Shown here one piece after another: positions 28,901 to 42,800 of a stretch of 64,000 nt of DNA. Under the pieces are notes generated by a model. It was not told the origin of the DNA. It did no database searches and was given only the letters and a program-made list of their open reading frames with translations. The stretch lies in NCBI GenBank assembly GCA_026419785.1, contig JAODTK010004276.1:62001-126000 (forward strand), given 5' to 3'. Both the position numbers and the translations under genes were made by a program. This DNA comes from Sclerodactyla briareus (taxonomy: Eukaryota; Echinodermata; Holothuroidea; Dendrochirotida; Sclerodactylidae). How positions within the stretch are numbered: position 1 is the stretch's first letter; the number at the start of each line of letters is the position of its first letter.

Positions 28901-31900
28901 ATGGGGCATTCAAGGCGAGTGGGGGGACGAGGGGGTATATGTCACACCTCCTTTTTGACAAATTACCCCACCCCCTCCAAATGTTTGGGTGGTGGTCTGA
29001 GCTTGAACCACTCCCCACAAAGACTGGAGGGGTGTAAGAAGCCTGGGTCAACAAGCTCGGTCTCCATTAAAAGGGGGGAAGTCGTCTGGACAGGTAGAAA
29101 AAAAACATTCCTCTGTGAATGGTTTATTATTATTATTTCCACACATAATTTAGGATTACGAGGGTCTATTGTCAATTACTCCACTCACCCAAAACACACC
29201 TGCACTATTGCAAATATAACGGGAGTATCTGGCTTATACAATACTTGTTGGCAACCCAATCATCAAAAGAGTAAGTCATGTGTTGTGTTTTCTGTGGGTA
29301 GAGTCAAACAATAATATTTTGTTTGAGATTGGGGCACACCGGTACAATTGAGGCAACCAGGTGGTTGGCACAGTTGGTTAGAGCATTCAGGAAAATACAA
29401 CCGGTAGACCGGGTTTGATTCCGGGTAGGGTAATTACCGAAGAATTCAAAAATGTAACTGTGCCTTCCGCTGGGCGCTCAAGCACAAGGGATTGGAGCAG
29501 GAACGAGGGGTAGGGCAATTTGCATGTTGCCGTCTGCTTGGTGATTACCCCCACCACCCACATTAAAGTACGCCAAGAGGCATGCCTTTATTTCAATGAC
29601 CTGGTGAGGGATATCGCAGCTGACCAATAGGTGCAGTATCCCATGGGGTCTGCTCCTTGCTGGGCCTGAAAGGTTAGATCCTCGGCTCTGCAAGTATACC
29701 ATAACAAATATATAAACAAAAGTATTCAACACAGACCATAGGTTTTTGAAGTTAAATTAAATTTTAACACCTTACCGACCACCTATTTGCTTCTCGCTTT
29801 GGCAGGTTCCACAGGCAGAATTACATGCCTGTAGACCAATTGCCCTTCAGTGCTGGGCCCCCAACAGGTTTCATGGGCCCACCCCAGCTTGCATGTGCAT
29901 ACCAGCAGCAAGCAGCAAAATACAGCAACACCAGAACATAGGGCCAAAAACCACCAGTCCAGTGGACCCACCCCAGTACCAGGTGCCAGAGGCCCATTCA
30001 TGGGGTCTGAGGTGGAAGAAGTAAGGACTCAACTTCATGGCTGGACATGCTAATGGCCGATGGAGAAAGACAGTTTTTGGTGGTAAACAATGGTTCAATA
30101 TCGACCGTGCCGGAGTCGAGTCATTGCTTCCGAGTCCGAGTCCACAGTGTCTGAGTCCTCAAGTTCCTATGCAAATTTGACTGTTTACTATTTTATAATT
30201 CCAGGCCAATCTTAACAACGGCTTGTATTGCTGATACCCAGAGGCCAATTTAATTGTTTGTTTTTTTACTTCTTGTGTTTACAAATGGCAGAGGCTATTT
30301 TTGTACTGGGGAAAACAAGAGGACTGGCTGGTTATATACCTCATGACAGGTGCCAAACTCAGAGGTCTGATGATTTTACTTTGCTAGCCGAGTTGCAGAG
30401 GGGGCAATTTAATAAATATTACTTTTGGGTGGCAACACAAATGGGGAGTTTGTCTTTAGGCCTGGGGTGGGGGTGGCGTACAGATTACGGGGACACATTC
30501 AATGAAAAAAAAATTATTATAAAATTTTAAAACTTAAATGTGAAATGTTGATGCCAATGCATTATCTAGGCATTGAGAGGCATTAGAGAATGAAATTGCC
30601 TTTTTGGTTTTTGTTTTTTTTTTTTTTTTTTTTATTGTAACATCAGAAAGCTTTCCGCCCGTTGAAACCATCACTCAACATTACATTATCTATTTCACTT
30701 GCCATATTGAATGAAACCGAGCCCTGACCATATCGATCAAGAAAATATTGAAAGTGTTAAACGCAAATGTTGCAGGGCATAGGCATTTGCACCCCAATAA
30801 ATCCACAGAGGAAGTACACCACCTGCCCGGTACTTCCCATGATCTGTTCACAGTGATTTACCATGTATGACGGAAAAGTGGAGTACCCACTGCCAATTGC
30901 GATATCAAATTATGAAAAAAACGCCATGGTTAAGAATGGATCCTAAAAACATACACCGGACAGGTGGAATGAATTGAAAAGCTAGGATTATGAATCTCCC
31001 CCAAAAACGATCACAATTTCGAAATGAAATTCGAATATTCCAAGTTGTTGTTAATGTTCATGTTAAGGTATCATTATAACAGGAATAATGCGTAACGTTT
31101 CATTAGTAGATGTCACATTCATTTGATGCATTTGAAAATATTGATATTTTTGTCCATTTTGATTTCAAATGCAACAATTTGATACCTAAACAACTCTTCG
31201 ACACAATGTGTACTTCTGCTCGCATGTATCTGTTACCTCATAATGATTATGTGATTGTGAAACATGCAAGCATGTGAGAATGATATAATTTCCTCTCCTG
31301 ATTTAGACATCGGACAGTCAGAAATAGTGGAACAGTTCTGCTACTTTTTGGCATGAACATGAATTATTTTGGTTGGCTTTGTACGTCGTACAATCACTTC
31401 TGGATTGGAAAAATAGAGGACGCGGACCGAGTCCGAGTCCTTTGGTCGAGTCCAAGTCATTGAACTTCAAGTCCGTGTCCTTGAAAATGGTGACTCGAGT
31501 CCAGTCGCCCTCGGTCCCCAGCACTGATTATCTATGTCAACAACCATAACACATCAATGTTTCTGAACTGGTTGCAAAGGACAAAATCCCCAATGGCCTG
31601 ACTGGACATTCCCCTCTGAGGACAGTCCTCTTTACAACCATTTTCAAACAGTTTCCAACCGACTATTCCTGAGGCCCTTTATTGCATCGCCTTCACTGGA
31701 GCAGTTTTCCTCTTAGCTGTTGTGACCCTTACCTTGGTAATCCCCGAAGGGGGAACGATTATTCTGTGCTCCTGCTTTTTAAAAAAACCTTTCACATTCT
31801 GCACTCTCTTCTTAAGGGCATTTTGCAAAAGTTTTCTGTTATTTGTCCCGTTCCAAACGGCACCAATTCTTGTATGGATTATGTCTATCACCTGTCTCCT

Positions 31901-34900
31901 GAGTAGTATTTTACTTCTTTTTTTAGCTCAAACCAGTTATGCTGGTTGATCTATTGGAATCTGCATGTCACTCTATCTATCTTCTATCTATCTATCTCTC
32001 TATCTATCCCTTTGTCAACAATTGCCTTTTTGGCTCCACCAACAGTCATTCTGTGATGGAGGTCGACCATACTTGGGGGACATCAATGTTCATTGTACCC
32101 CTGGGACATGTGTGACCTTGTTGAAGTCAAGGTCAAGGTCACTAAAGTGGCATATAGCCATTGTGTGTAAAATTGTATCCCTCCTACACTTTTTGGTGCA
32201 CAGTGCTGATATTCAGTCAAATGATTGTTAACACCCGTACCTTGGGGGTTCAGGAATTTTTGTTCAAGGTCCCCTTGGGCCCAGGTCCCCTTTTAGGAAT
32301 TTCACACAAGGTACTTGAAATGCATCTCCTCTCACAAGCTTCAATTTATTGCTTCAGTTACATGTGAGTTCTTGAGTGGGGGCCATTGAGGGTGTTTAGG
32401 AATTGGGTTCCGGGCCACTTTGGCCCTAGGCCTCTTATATGAAATACTGCAAAATTTGGTATCCCCACAAATTGTTTTGGCGAGTGGCCTATGTTTTGGT
32501 CATAATGACGGTCCTAATAGCCATATATCCAGGGATTTAAGTCCCGAGGCCCAGTGTGGGCCCTTGGGGGCCATCATGTGGAACAGCAAAGTGTCTCCTT
32601 TTTACAAAGTTGGTGCCAGTACTAACCAGTCATCAATGAGTGGGCTACATCCGTCCTTTTGAGGGTGTTCAAGATCTTCTGTCCAAGGCCCATTCAAGCC
32701 AAAGGGCCCCTTTAAGGAAATTTCACTAGATAGTACTTAAAATACATTTCTTCCCACAAGCTTTAAGTGATTTTCTTCAAGTACATGTAAGGTCCCTTGG
32801 GTAGAGGGCCAGTGAGTGTTAATGGAATTTGTGTTCAAGGCCCCACTTTGGGCCTATGGCCCTTATATGATATCTGGCAAAAGTTTGTCCCTCCCACAAA
32901 TTGTTCCAGAGTGCTGATGTTTCAGTCATAATGACGGTCTAATGGCCGTGTCTCCGGTGCCCAGGGGAGTAGGACCGCAAGGGCCGCAGGGTTGGGCCCT
33001 TTTTACAAAAAAAATCCATTTTATGGTATACTTGCGAGCAGAGGATCGATCCATATTCAAGGCCCAGCAATGGTTAGACCTGGATACTGCACCTAATTGT
33101 TCAAGCTGCGAATCCTCCACCCTGTACACAGGATAATGCAATGCCTCTTTGCGGTACCACCAAGTCCTTAACTGTGGAAGTCGGGTAAATCACCCGCAGA
33201 CAGCGACTTGTAAATTGCCTACCCCTGGGCCCTGGGGCCAATCAGGTAGAATTTTGCAAAATGCTACTCCTCTCACAAATTTCGCTGCATAGTGCTGACA
33301 TTCCGTCATAGTGATGGTCCCACTGTGGTACTGTCGGGGTGTTCAAGAATCTTTTGGTCCAGGTCCCCCTTAGGCCCAGGGCCAGTTCATGAAACTTTTG
33401 ACACACTATATTGAAATGAATCTCCCACAACTTCAATTGATTTTCTCTAAAGTTACATGCCACATTGCTGATTCGGTCATAATATGGTCTAATAGCTGAA
33501 CCTTCAGGTGCCCAGGGATTCAGGACCCAAGGCCTATTTGGGCCCGGAAGCTCACAGTGGAATGTTTAATTGACAGCTGAGACAGCTTGGCCATATGGAA
33601 ATCAAGTAACAATTTTTTTTAGGGGCACCATATGCCATTGTTTTTAACTGCCTTCTTGACCTCAATATCTTGAACATTTTCGGCATATTGTGGCATTCGT
33701 CTGGGTACATTTAGGTGCGTTTTGTGTTAACCAGCACCATGGTGCTCTAGTTTTCCAGCATATCTTCCCATCAGCTGTTGTCATCAGGGGAGAATTCTCA
33801 TCGAGGTGTTATGAAATTTAGGCAAGTCCTAACACTACGCTGCTATAACCCCTCTCCCTTATATTGGAATTCTGCCTTCCCAAAACTCAACAAACTCTGG
33901 ATACCTTCCAGCTTTTTTAACCTAGATATATATATCCCTAATACTCCGTCCCTCTTGCTGAATTTTTCTTTTGTTTGATCATACAGTATTCCCTCCGATT
34001 AGTGCCTTGTACTTGCAATAAACTTATTAGAATGAAAACATCATGCAGTTACAGTTTAAAGTCTGTCACACACTTTTGCCCTCTTCTTGTCGTGTAGAAT
34101 CCAGCAGGCATCCGCTGGACGCCAAGGAGTCCACCATGAGGTGGAAACAGAGAGAAAACCTACCAAAAAGAAACCCAGCGCCATGAAGAAGGTCATCATT
34201 GCAGAACGACGGCGAAGAAACGAATCCGGGACATGCAGAGAATAAACTCTCAGATCCCACGAGTTATGTCATCGTTTTGGCCTCTTGGCCCTCATAGCTG
34301 ATTCAACTTTTGGTGGTTGGAACAGTTGTGGCTTGATTGGACACCTGGAGAACTGTGATTAAATCTACAATTGAAAAAATGTTGGCTTGTTAATATAAGT
34401 AATCCACTATCAACAAATACAGGCTCTTGCGTCACTTCCTACTGAGTATTTCAGTTGATCACTTGGCAAGCAGGGCCTGTATAACCACACAGCCAGGCTG
34501 GCAATAGGAGTGTTCCACATTCCCCCAAGCTCTGTATTGGGGTTGCCAGTACGATCAGTTTGAGGGCATGCACACATGCAATAAATGAAACAGGTAACAT
34601 TACCTATAAATTTTCATAACAGAGGTTCTGGGAATTTACGACCTAGCAAAATAACCATTTCTGTTGAAATTTGGTAAAACATACAGAATTGAATGTTTAA
34701 AGAATGTGAGTGTTGACTTCCACAGGCAAATTGTACCATCCATTTTTTAAGCCGGGTATTGTGGGATGAAATGCCTCTTTAAAATTAAACTACTCATTTT
34801 TTGTTGCTAGGAAACGTCATTTCCCTTAATTTTGTCAATTTTGAAGTACAGCTTTGAATAACTTTTCCCTAGAATGTTAATCTGGCAAATTTTAAAATCA

Positions 34901-36810
34901 TTATTATTTTGTAGTAATAATCTTGCATTCCTCTGCAGTGCTATTTCCCCGTCCACAGTCGAGCTGATTCCAGTGTTTTGACACCAGCCCAAATCCCTTC
35001 GGTCATCCATCCTCAGGATCGTACGTTGGTTCTCCTATCTTGTAGGTGGCCGCCCACCTCTCCCGATCTCGCACATGCTACACAAATTCCATCAAAGATA
35101 AGACCAACCCACTCTATCTGCATGTTTGAGTTTCGGAGCATCTGACAGACCCAGTGTCTTAATGCTTGGAACCCAACAATTGTGGGTTCGGATCACAGAG
35201 GAGGCATGTTGGGTTTCTTTCTCTAGGCCTGAAAATCAAATCAGCGCCAGGTAGCCCCTGTCATCAGAAAAGTTTTGGTTGAGCAGAACTCTAACTACCG
35301 TTCATCGTTCCAGTCAATTCTGCTGCTGTGCATCCCGGCCCACTCAGCTTGTAATAGTACCTGGTGTTCACACCTGGGGAGGAAACGCTGTCCAGGCAGC
35401 ATTGGCCCCATTGTCTGGACATTAAAAGCAGGTAGGCTAGGGCTGAGGTGTCGGGCACTTTCGGACACCTCCTTTGGCATACTGTTCTGATCAACTCAGT
35501 TGTGCAGTCAATTTTTGCTGAAACTATTTTCAACAAGTGTTTTTTTTTTTTTTTCAGGGTTTATCACATGTAGAATTTCGCTTGCCACCCTGAGACTATT
35601 AGGTTTTAAAAATCACTCAGTAAGGGTAAGTTGTACCTGACGACCATATACCTGATCTGGTAAATGGTTGGGTAAAAAAGACATTAAAAAGCCAGCAGTT
35701 TCGGTTATATTATATTATAATTTTATATTATTGATATGGTTTTAACAGCAGACACCAACTGTACAAAGCAGTGTCAGAGTGCTCTTGAAGACAAAAAAAC
35801 AGTGAAAATGCTCAAGTGTCCAAGATTGTTAACGTAATTAGGCAAGAACCATAGTATCCATGGTGATAAAATATAGTGTCTAGAATCAGGGTGACAGGTA
35901 CTCAGAACTGATCAGCCTTTAAAGATCAAATATGTGTATTGAATAGTCCATTTGCATAAGCATCAAATCTTCAAAGTTAAAATCAGATTTTCAAAGTCTT
36001 TGGTTGGACACAGGTCCCAGCATTCTGTTACAGTACCTTGAAGGTGAAAATTTGTTAGTGGGGGTCATAATGTTTCTAATTTGCCTATTGTAGCAGGGTA
36101 TTGGCTATGGCATACACTTCAAAATGAATGAAATGATCTTTGGCTTCTCCCAAGTTCCCTGTTGACACCTGTTATTGTCTCTATTGTTTCCTTTGCATAA
36201 TGATTTTTACCCTTTTACCTCATGAGATTCAGTCTTCACATTTTCTGCTTGTGTTTCTCATCTTTTCCTTTTCTCAGCTCGAGCGATCGTAACTCGCGTC
36301 TCTTCAACACTCACAGCGACTACTCTCCTGTTAGCCAACCAGATCAGCTGAGCCTAGCCCCCTGTCCCCAGGGATGGGGGCCTCCCCGAACGGGGAATCA
36401 GCTCATCATCAGACAGAGGTCCTTGGCTATGAAACATATACCCGCAATAAATGGAGGAGTGGTTGGATTGTCCGCAATGCTACCCAATACACTCTCCTTT
36501 ACCACAACATGATACTCTCCTCATCCTCTCCTCCCCCTCCTCTCCTATGGATGAAGGAACAGCTGAGCCTCATTCCCTGTGCTCTGGGATGCAGAGATGT
36601 CTCATGTGTCTTACACATTCATGCACATTCAGCTTCATATACAAACACCAAGCTAAGTAGCAATATAAATTCATGTCCATGTTTATCATCTGAAAGGAAC
36701 ATGAAATGGCAATTCAATAATGTCGCAGATGCTTTAAAAATTTTTTATAAATTAATTTGCTTTTCACCTAATTTTGCACATCAGCTGAATTGGCATATTG
36801 TTATCCTTTT

Positions 36811-36872
<62 letters not shown>

Positions 36873-39800
36873 TTACATTAACATTACGTGTTAGGCTACC
36901 AGAACTAGACCTTATAGCAGCTCAGTTGATTTTACTTGGAAGGTGGCATTTTTCCCTCAACAGGAAGTGTGAAGTTATGCTCATTAGATCCATTATTGGG
37001 TTATTGCCAACTTCAGTCTTTCCAATAGAAAATTTCCCCATCATTTCTTCCTATCCCCAATCCACAGAATTAATTACCATTCCACGAAGCTATCCAGCAA
37101 ATGTGCTGCCAGCTCCTTGACATTCGTGAGTGGGGGAGGAGGAACTATGGTTGGAGAGTGTTCCATAAACCTGTATCATCACCTCCATATTACATCCACC
37201 TACTGTCTTTCTCCTGAGATTAGTCTGGAAATATCGGGTTTCCAGCGCACTTAATACGATAGAGCGCTGTTTGACTCATTCGTGCCAGTATCCATAGTAA
37301 AATAGTGGGTTCACAATCCTTGCATGGCTCAAAACTTCAGAGTTGTTCAAGCATATGTAGCCATTAGGATGACTGCTTGAATTTGCGGACAGTAGCTTCT
37401 GTCGGTTTTTCTCCCCTAATGATAAGGGAGGGGTTGAGCTCCATGTGTTGGGAGCTAGCTCTGGCAATCCATACATAACACTTGGATTGACGTCTGCTTG
37501 TAGGAATATGGGGATGAAATCCTATGCAACACGTCTGTTTTTTGTAACTACTACTTTGCATTTCTCTACGTACGAGGGCATCAGTCGCCCTAGTTGTAGC
37601 TAGAACTAGAAGGTGAAAGCTCCCCCAATGCACTGCATGGAATGGCAATTAGCCAGGCAATGACACTCCTTGCATTGATACTACATGCAGTCATGCACAC
37701 ACACTGGCACTGCCCACATCCAGGGTGCTCTACCTAGAATTGTGTCTCTGCAGCTTTCGGCACTCTAAAGTAGAGTACACACTGTATTTGGCGGATACTT
37801 TGCTAAACATATAAATATGATTATTCATTATTCAGTATTTTTCCCACAGGGACATTTCTCCCCTTTGAATAGTTACAAGCATTAGGCTGCTATTGCCTCT
37901 CTGGTTAATACAACAGCTCCATTGTTGGAAAGGAGGTGAGTGTCAGTAAAATTTCCTGTGCCTCTCTAACATTCAGGTTTTTTTTTGGGCTTTTGTTGCA
38001 TGTCCTGGTTAAGCAGATGGTAGCAGGAGATAGATTCCTGTTGTCTCTACAAACCTAGCTGCAGACCCTGATACGATTCCAGGAGAGGCAATATAACAGG
38101 GACGGGCCCATCAAGGTAATGTCTATGTCTACCACTGATTCAAGGGAGAATCGTCTGCATTCGTCATGGCATCCACACTAAGAGCTCCTCTCGTCCTCTC
38201 CAGATATTGGAATTTTCCTGCCAGTATGGGAATGAAGACATGTAGAAAGAATTGACTTCTCTTGAAAAAGTGATGCAGATATTACCCTTACAAAAAGAGG
38301 TTTCTTAGGGGGCATATCCAGCAAAACCAACTTTGATAGCACACAACATGCAGCCTAATTGCCTCACATTACATCTCCCTCGCCCTCCCCGGGCCCTGTT
38401 CCACGAAGAGGTACGCACGATTTCACGCTCATTGTAATGATAAATGCCATACTTATCGAGTGTACGATTAATCGTACCTCTTTGTGGAACGGTGCTCTGG
38501 TTAATGGTTAACAAACAATTCATATTTCTTTGGCCGCCATTATTGTCTCACGATTGATGTGATTTATTTCAGTCCCATAACAAATCAGATGGACTACCAT
38601 TTTATGCATTACACCTCATGCACCTCATGTCCGTTCATTCATGCATGCCCTAAGGCCAGAGAGAGGATAGTGATGGGACTGAGAGAATGAGTAAACATCT
38701 GGAGAAGGCAAATCACCTGCTCAATCATATCACTCAAACCAACCGGAGAAAAGAACAGTCTAAAGGTGAATCTAGGGAGGGGGCGACAACCAGTCGAGAG
38801 CTCCTCCGGACTGCGAAAAAACCATTGTATTGCCGATTCGAAACCGGATTGGGAACTCTGAAAACTTTTTCGCAGTGGCTGTTGAAATCAAGGCCATTTC
38901 TCTTCTGGCGTCGCAACGTCTCACTCAACGCGACCCACGTGTAAAGTGGTGTACCTGTTAGTGTTACTTGTGAAAGAGGTAGCAGCCGCTTTTTGTGTCC
39001 TCCTATTGGGGAGAACCCCCGGAGACATAAATGAAGTGACAACATACTAATGGTGTGTCAGGAGTGATCAAGCTAGAGTTGCATGATATATAATACGGGT
39101 GTGACGAGTCACTGATTCTCAGAATATTATCTGTGACACGCTGTAGAATCTGTTGAACCAAACAATGTCAACTACGCAGATCCTTTAAAAATCCCAAGGT
39201 CAGACCTGGCATTTACGAAGTGTGAGCAATCGTATTGCGCATGACTGATTTATTCTGTCTCTAGCGTTAGTCAATCACCAATGTTCTTATGTCGTTTACA
39301 TTTTACAATTTTAAAAAATTAAGTCTGAACCAGGCTTTGCTATGCAATATTTTGGGGGCGGCCTCCACCATGACAGAATTGCATGCACGCTACATACTCT
39401 ATCACAGCCTGTGATGAAACTACGAACGTGAAAGTTGCCTTGCTGGCTTAACCCTGGGTGTTTAGAGATATAGTCACAGAGATATGGTATCTCCTGAGAG
39501 ATTCTTCGCTTCTTTAATTTTGGGGTTGTAGAATAGAGATGAAGCACACTCTTTCCACCTTTTCCATGTCATAAACATTCTTGACTAAAAATTCACTAAA
39601 TAATGGACAAAATGAGGTCAAGTTCATGACCTAGCTGAATTTTTAGTCACGACTGTTTATGACATGATAAAAGTGGAAAAAGTGTGCTTTATCCCCTAAT
39701 AAGTCAGCTATATCCCTGATAAATCGCAATAGCATTTATCCCTCTAATATACAGTGGTGACTCAAGCGAGGCAAGCCTACTGAGCACCTCCCACAATTTT

Positions 39801-42800
39801 ACTGAGCATTGTACACAGTAGAGAGGAATATTGGTAAAGTGTATTGGGAATCCTATATTTACATCATTCAGTCACAGGTTGTACAACTCTTATACAGTGC
39901 CTGGAAATATTTTCTGATATACGCAACTACTGTTGTTGCTCCTACCACTCTCTGTAATCGCAACATTAATGGACAGCTGATGCTCGCCACTGGCCAATCA
40001 GAATCCAGTATTCACAATAACAGATTACTGGTGGTTGTAAAACTGGGTTGCCTCCAACCAAATCCTGAGAATTGATTTCTTCATATTTGTAAGCATGCAA
40101 ACTTCCTAGCACCTTGAATGATTTTGTAATGATTGCAGCATAGATTTCCTGCATGCTAAATTGTTGGGTAGTTTGTTGGTCTTGGAATGATGTACTACTT
40201 ACTGAGTTTTCATTCTTATTGAAGTTAGAGCCTTACTAGACATGATTGATATACCAAGTTCCCTTCGGATTTGTGTAGGTACATCGTCCCGTCCCCGGAT
40301 CATTAGTACCAAGTGTACTACAAGCACTGGGATCGAAGATTACTACAGTTTCATTTCAGGGCCTATCGGTCTACAAACCTGTGTCCATTCCTCATTGGTT
40401 TTTTCAGGTGGCATAGACGATGTTCTTCAGAAGATCACAGAAAGGCAGAAGACATGCATGTTCCTGTGGTATATGCCCTCTGTCGCAGTGCTCTAGGAAG
40501 GGCTGTGAACAAGATAGTACCCGTCAGCGTGGTGGGAGTCTTCAGCTATAATGGTGCTGAGGTAAGTATCACCCCGTATTAAGCTAAATTACCCTTCCTG
40601 TCCCCTCTCTGTCGCAGTGCTCTAGGAGGGCTGTGAACAAGATAGTACCCTCAGCGTGTGGGCGTCTTTAGCTATAATGGTGCTGAGGTAGGTATCACCA
40701 CCCCTATTAGCTAATACCCCTCCTGTCCCCTCTCCTGTCGCAGTTGCGCTAGAAGGGCTTGTGAACAAGAAAGTACCCGTCAGCGTTGTGGGGTCTTCGC
40801 TATAATGGTGTGATGTAATATCCTCCCCCTTAGCTAATTACCCCTCCTGTCACCCTCTCTGTCCAGTGCTTTAGGAAGGGCTGTGAATAGATAGTACCCG
40901 TCAGCGTGGTGGGAGTCTTCAGCTATGATGGTGCTGAGGTAAGTATCACTCACTATTACTAGTACCCTTCCTGTCCCACCCTCTCTGTCGCAGTGCTTCT
41001 AGAAGGCTGTGAATAGATATAACCCCCCCCGTCAGCATGGTGGGAGTCTTCAGCTATAATGGTGCTGAGGTAAGGTCACCACATTAGCTAAGTACTCTTC
41101 CTGTCACCCTCTCTGTCTCCATGTATTGGAGATGCATGCCTCTCTTCATTGCATAATTCCATTTGGGTGCTCGAAAAGTGAGTGCACTATAAACCATCCT
41201 GTGTGGATGGTCTCCAGTTAATTGAAGCAGACACGACTTCTATACCAAGTTTGGAGTGTGGCACCTCCACTGTTATTATTATATGAAACAGTCGGCTTGC
41301 TTTCAGTAGACAACAAGACCCTTTTGCTCATGAGGCAATTTGCTATCCATCTTCCATCTGTCCCATTCCTCCCTCCTCCTAACACCCTAAGTAGGAGAAC
41401 TTGAACGTGGTCACTCGTTTGTTTAGACTGGTCAAAGTGCAAGAAGCACTTTTCTCCTTCCCTAGAATTGCCTCCAAAATATGTTTCCTGTTGTCCCCTC
41501 AGGAGGTTAGGGATTTTAGTTCATTCTGCTTCCTGTACAACCTTCGTTCCTGAGTTGTCGACAGCCCTTGAAGACTGGCCCCCCTTCCTGACAAGCCCAC
41601 CTTGCAATTCGGCTACTGCTAGCCGAACTTATGTCCTATGGACTTTCTTTAGATAATGATTAGCTCCATTGTGCCCTGTCGCATATATCCAGTTTGGAGG
41701 GAAAGCTGCTGAGAAACCCACACAGCGGGGGGGGGGGGGGGGGGCTGGTGTGGCGAAAACCGTAAGATAAAAAAGGTAAAAAGAGTAAGATACAGCTAAT
41801 GCTTCACTGACACAACCGACATGGATGCTATGAATCCTTGATGATTGACATGTTCCCTATGAGGCTATCGAACCCTACGTAATGTCCTACATCACACATG
41901 TTTTCTACTCTGTTCCAGGATGTGTTCAAAGAGCGTTGATCTCTCTGGTTGAACGGCCCCGCAAAGAGTACCAAGAGCTGCTCCTAGAACCAAGAAAGCA
42001 CCTGTCGAGATTAAGAACGGAGGAACATGAAGAAGCGTGCACCGTAGAACCTCTCCAACTGCAGCTGTACCTTCCCTCTGTTCTCTATACCCCCATCTCT
42101 GATAACTACCTGAACACAGAGCCTGAAGATGATCTGGAGGACCTAGAGTGAGAGGTTATATAATAACGAACCAAGGCACATTTCAGTAAACAAGTAGTTT
42201 CATTTGACAGGAGTTTTTACTTTTAACAGAGTGCAGTTTTGTCCCTATTATCGAGAGTGACCTTCAAGAACCAGACATCATTTATCATCACCTTACAAGC
42301 CACCTAATTGTGGCTTCCACAAACTTTCACAAACTGTATACAGTTGAATGTTTATCAGAGTTTTGAACGCAACAAAAACCTGCTGATCCAAAACCCTCAC
42401 TGATTTTGTGAACGTCTCCAAGTTTCACTAAATTGATATATTTTGTTTCCCCAAATTACTTTTCTCAAGTCAAGTTAATTATCCAACCATGGGAGTTTTA
42501 GCGATTGTCCGTAGGCATTCTAATTCATCCTCTTGTTGTTGTATTGTGGGATGACATCCTCCAAAGTAACCTAAGTGATCCATTCCTGTTTCTCTCCCAA
42601 ATGTACAAGCCTCGTATCAATTCGTATCAAAATACTACAACGCATGGTTTTCAAAGGCAATCTGTGATCGACATGGCATAGGCACTTTGGTCAAATGCCA
42701 CTTATGACCTGAGAGCAGGTCAGTTGAGAGTTTTATTCGCATGTACAAGCAATATCCAGCCCAACTCTGGAAGACTGCAAACCATAGCTGACCTTTGAAA

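Noticed and set aside
28752-29314. Overlapping open frames on both strands (86-165 codons)
   Set aside because: No domain or splice support and each strand reads equally well; probably chance in G/C-biased repeat remnants.
35348-35431. Possible 84-nt SBP2 exon between CCCACTCAG and AAAGCAG|GTAGGC
   Set aside because: Splice-like sites are good and one frame is open, but the peptide shows no family motif; kept out without transcript support.
36374-37120. 248-codon open frame
   Set aside because: Only its first ~20 residues coincide with an SBP2 exon; the rest crosses the 51-G tract and reads poly-Gly, so the length is an artefact.
37851-37926. Possible exon between TTCCCACAG and GGAG|GTGAGTG
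   Set aside because: Splice-like ends, but no frame gives the FREYC-type sequence expected there and stops interrupt it.
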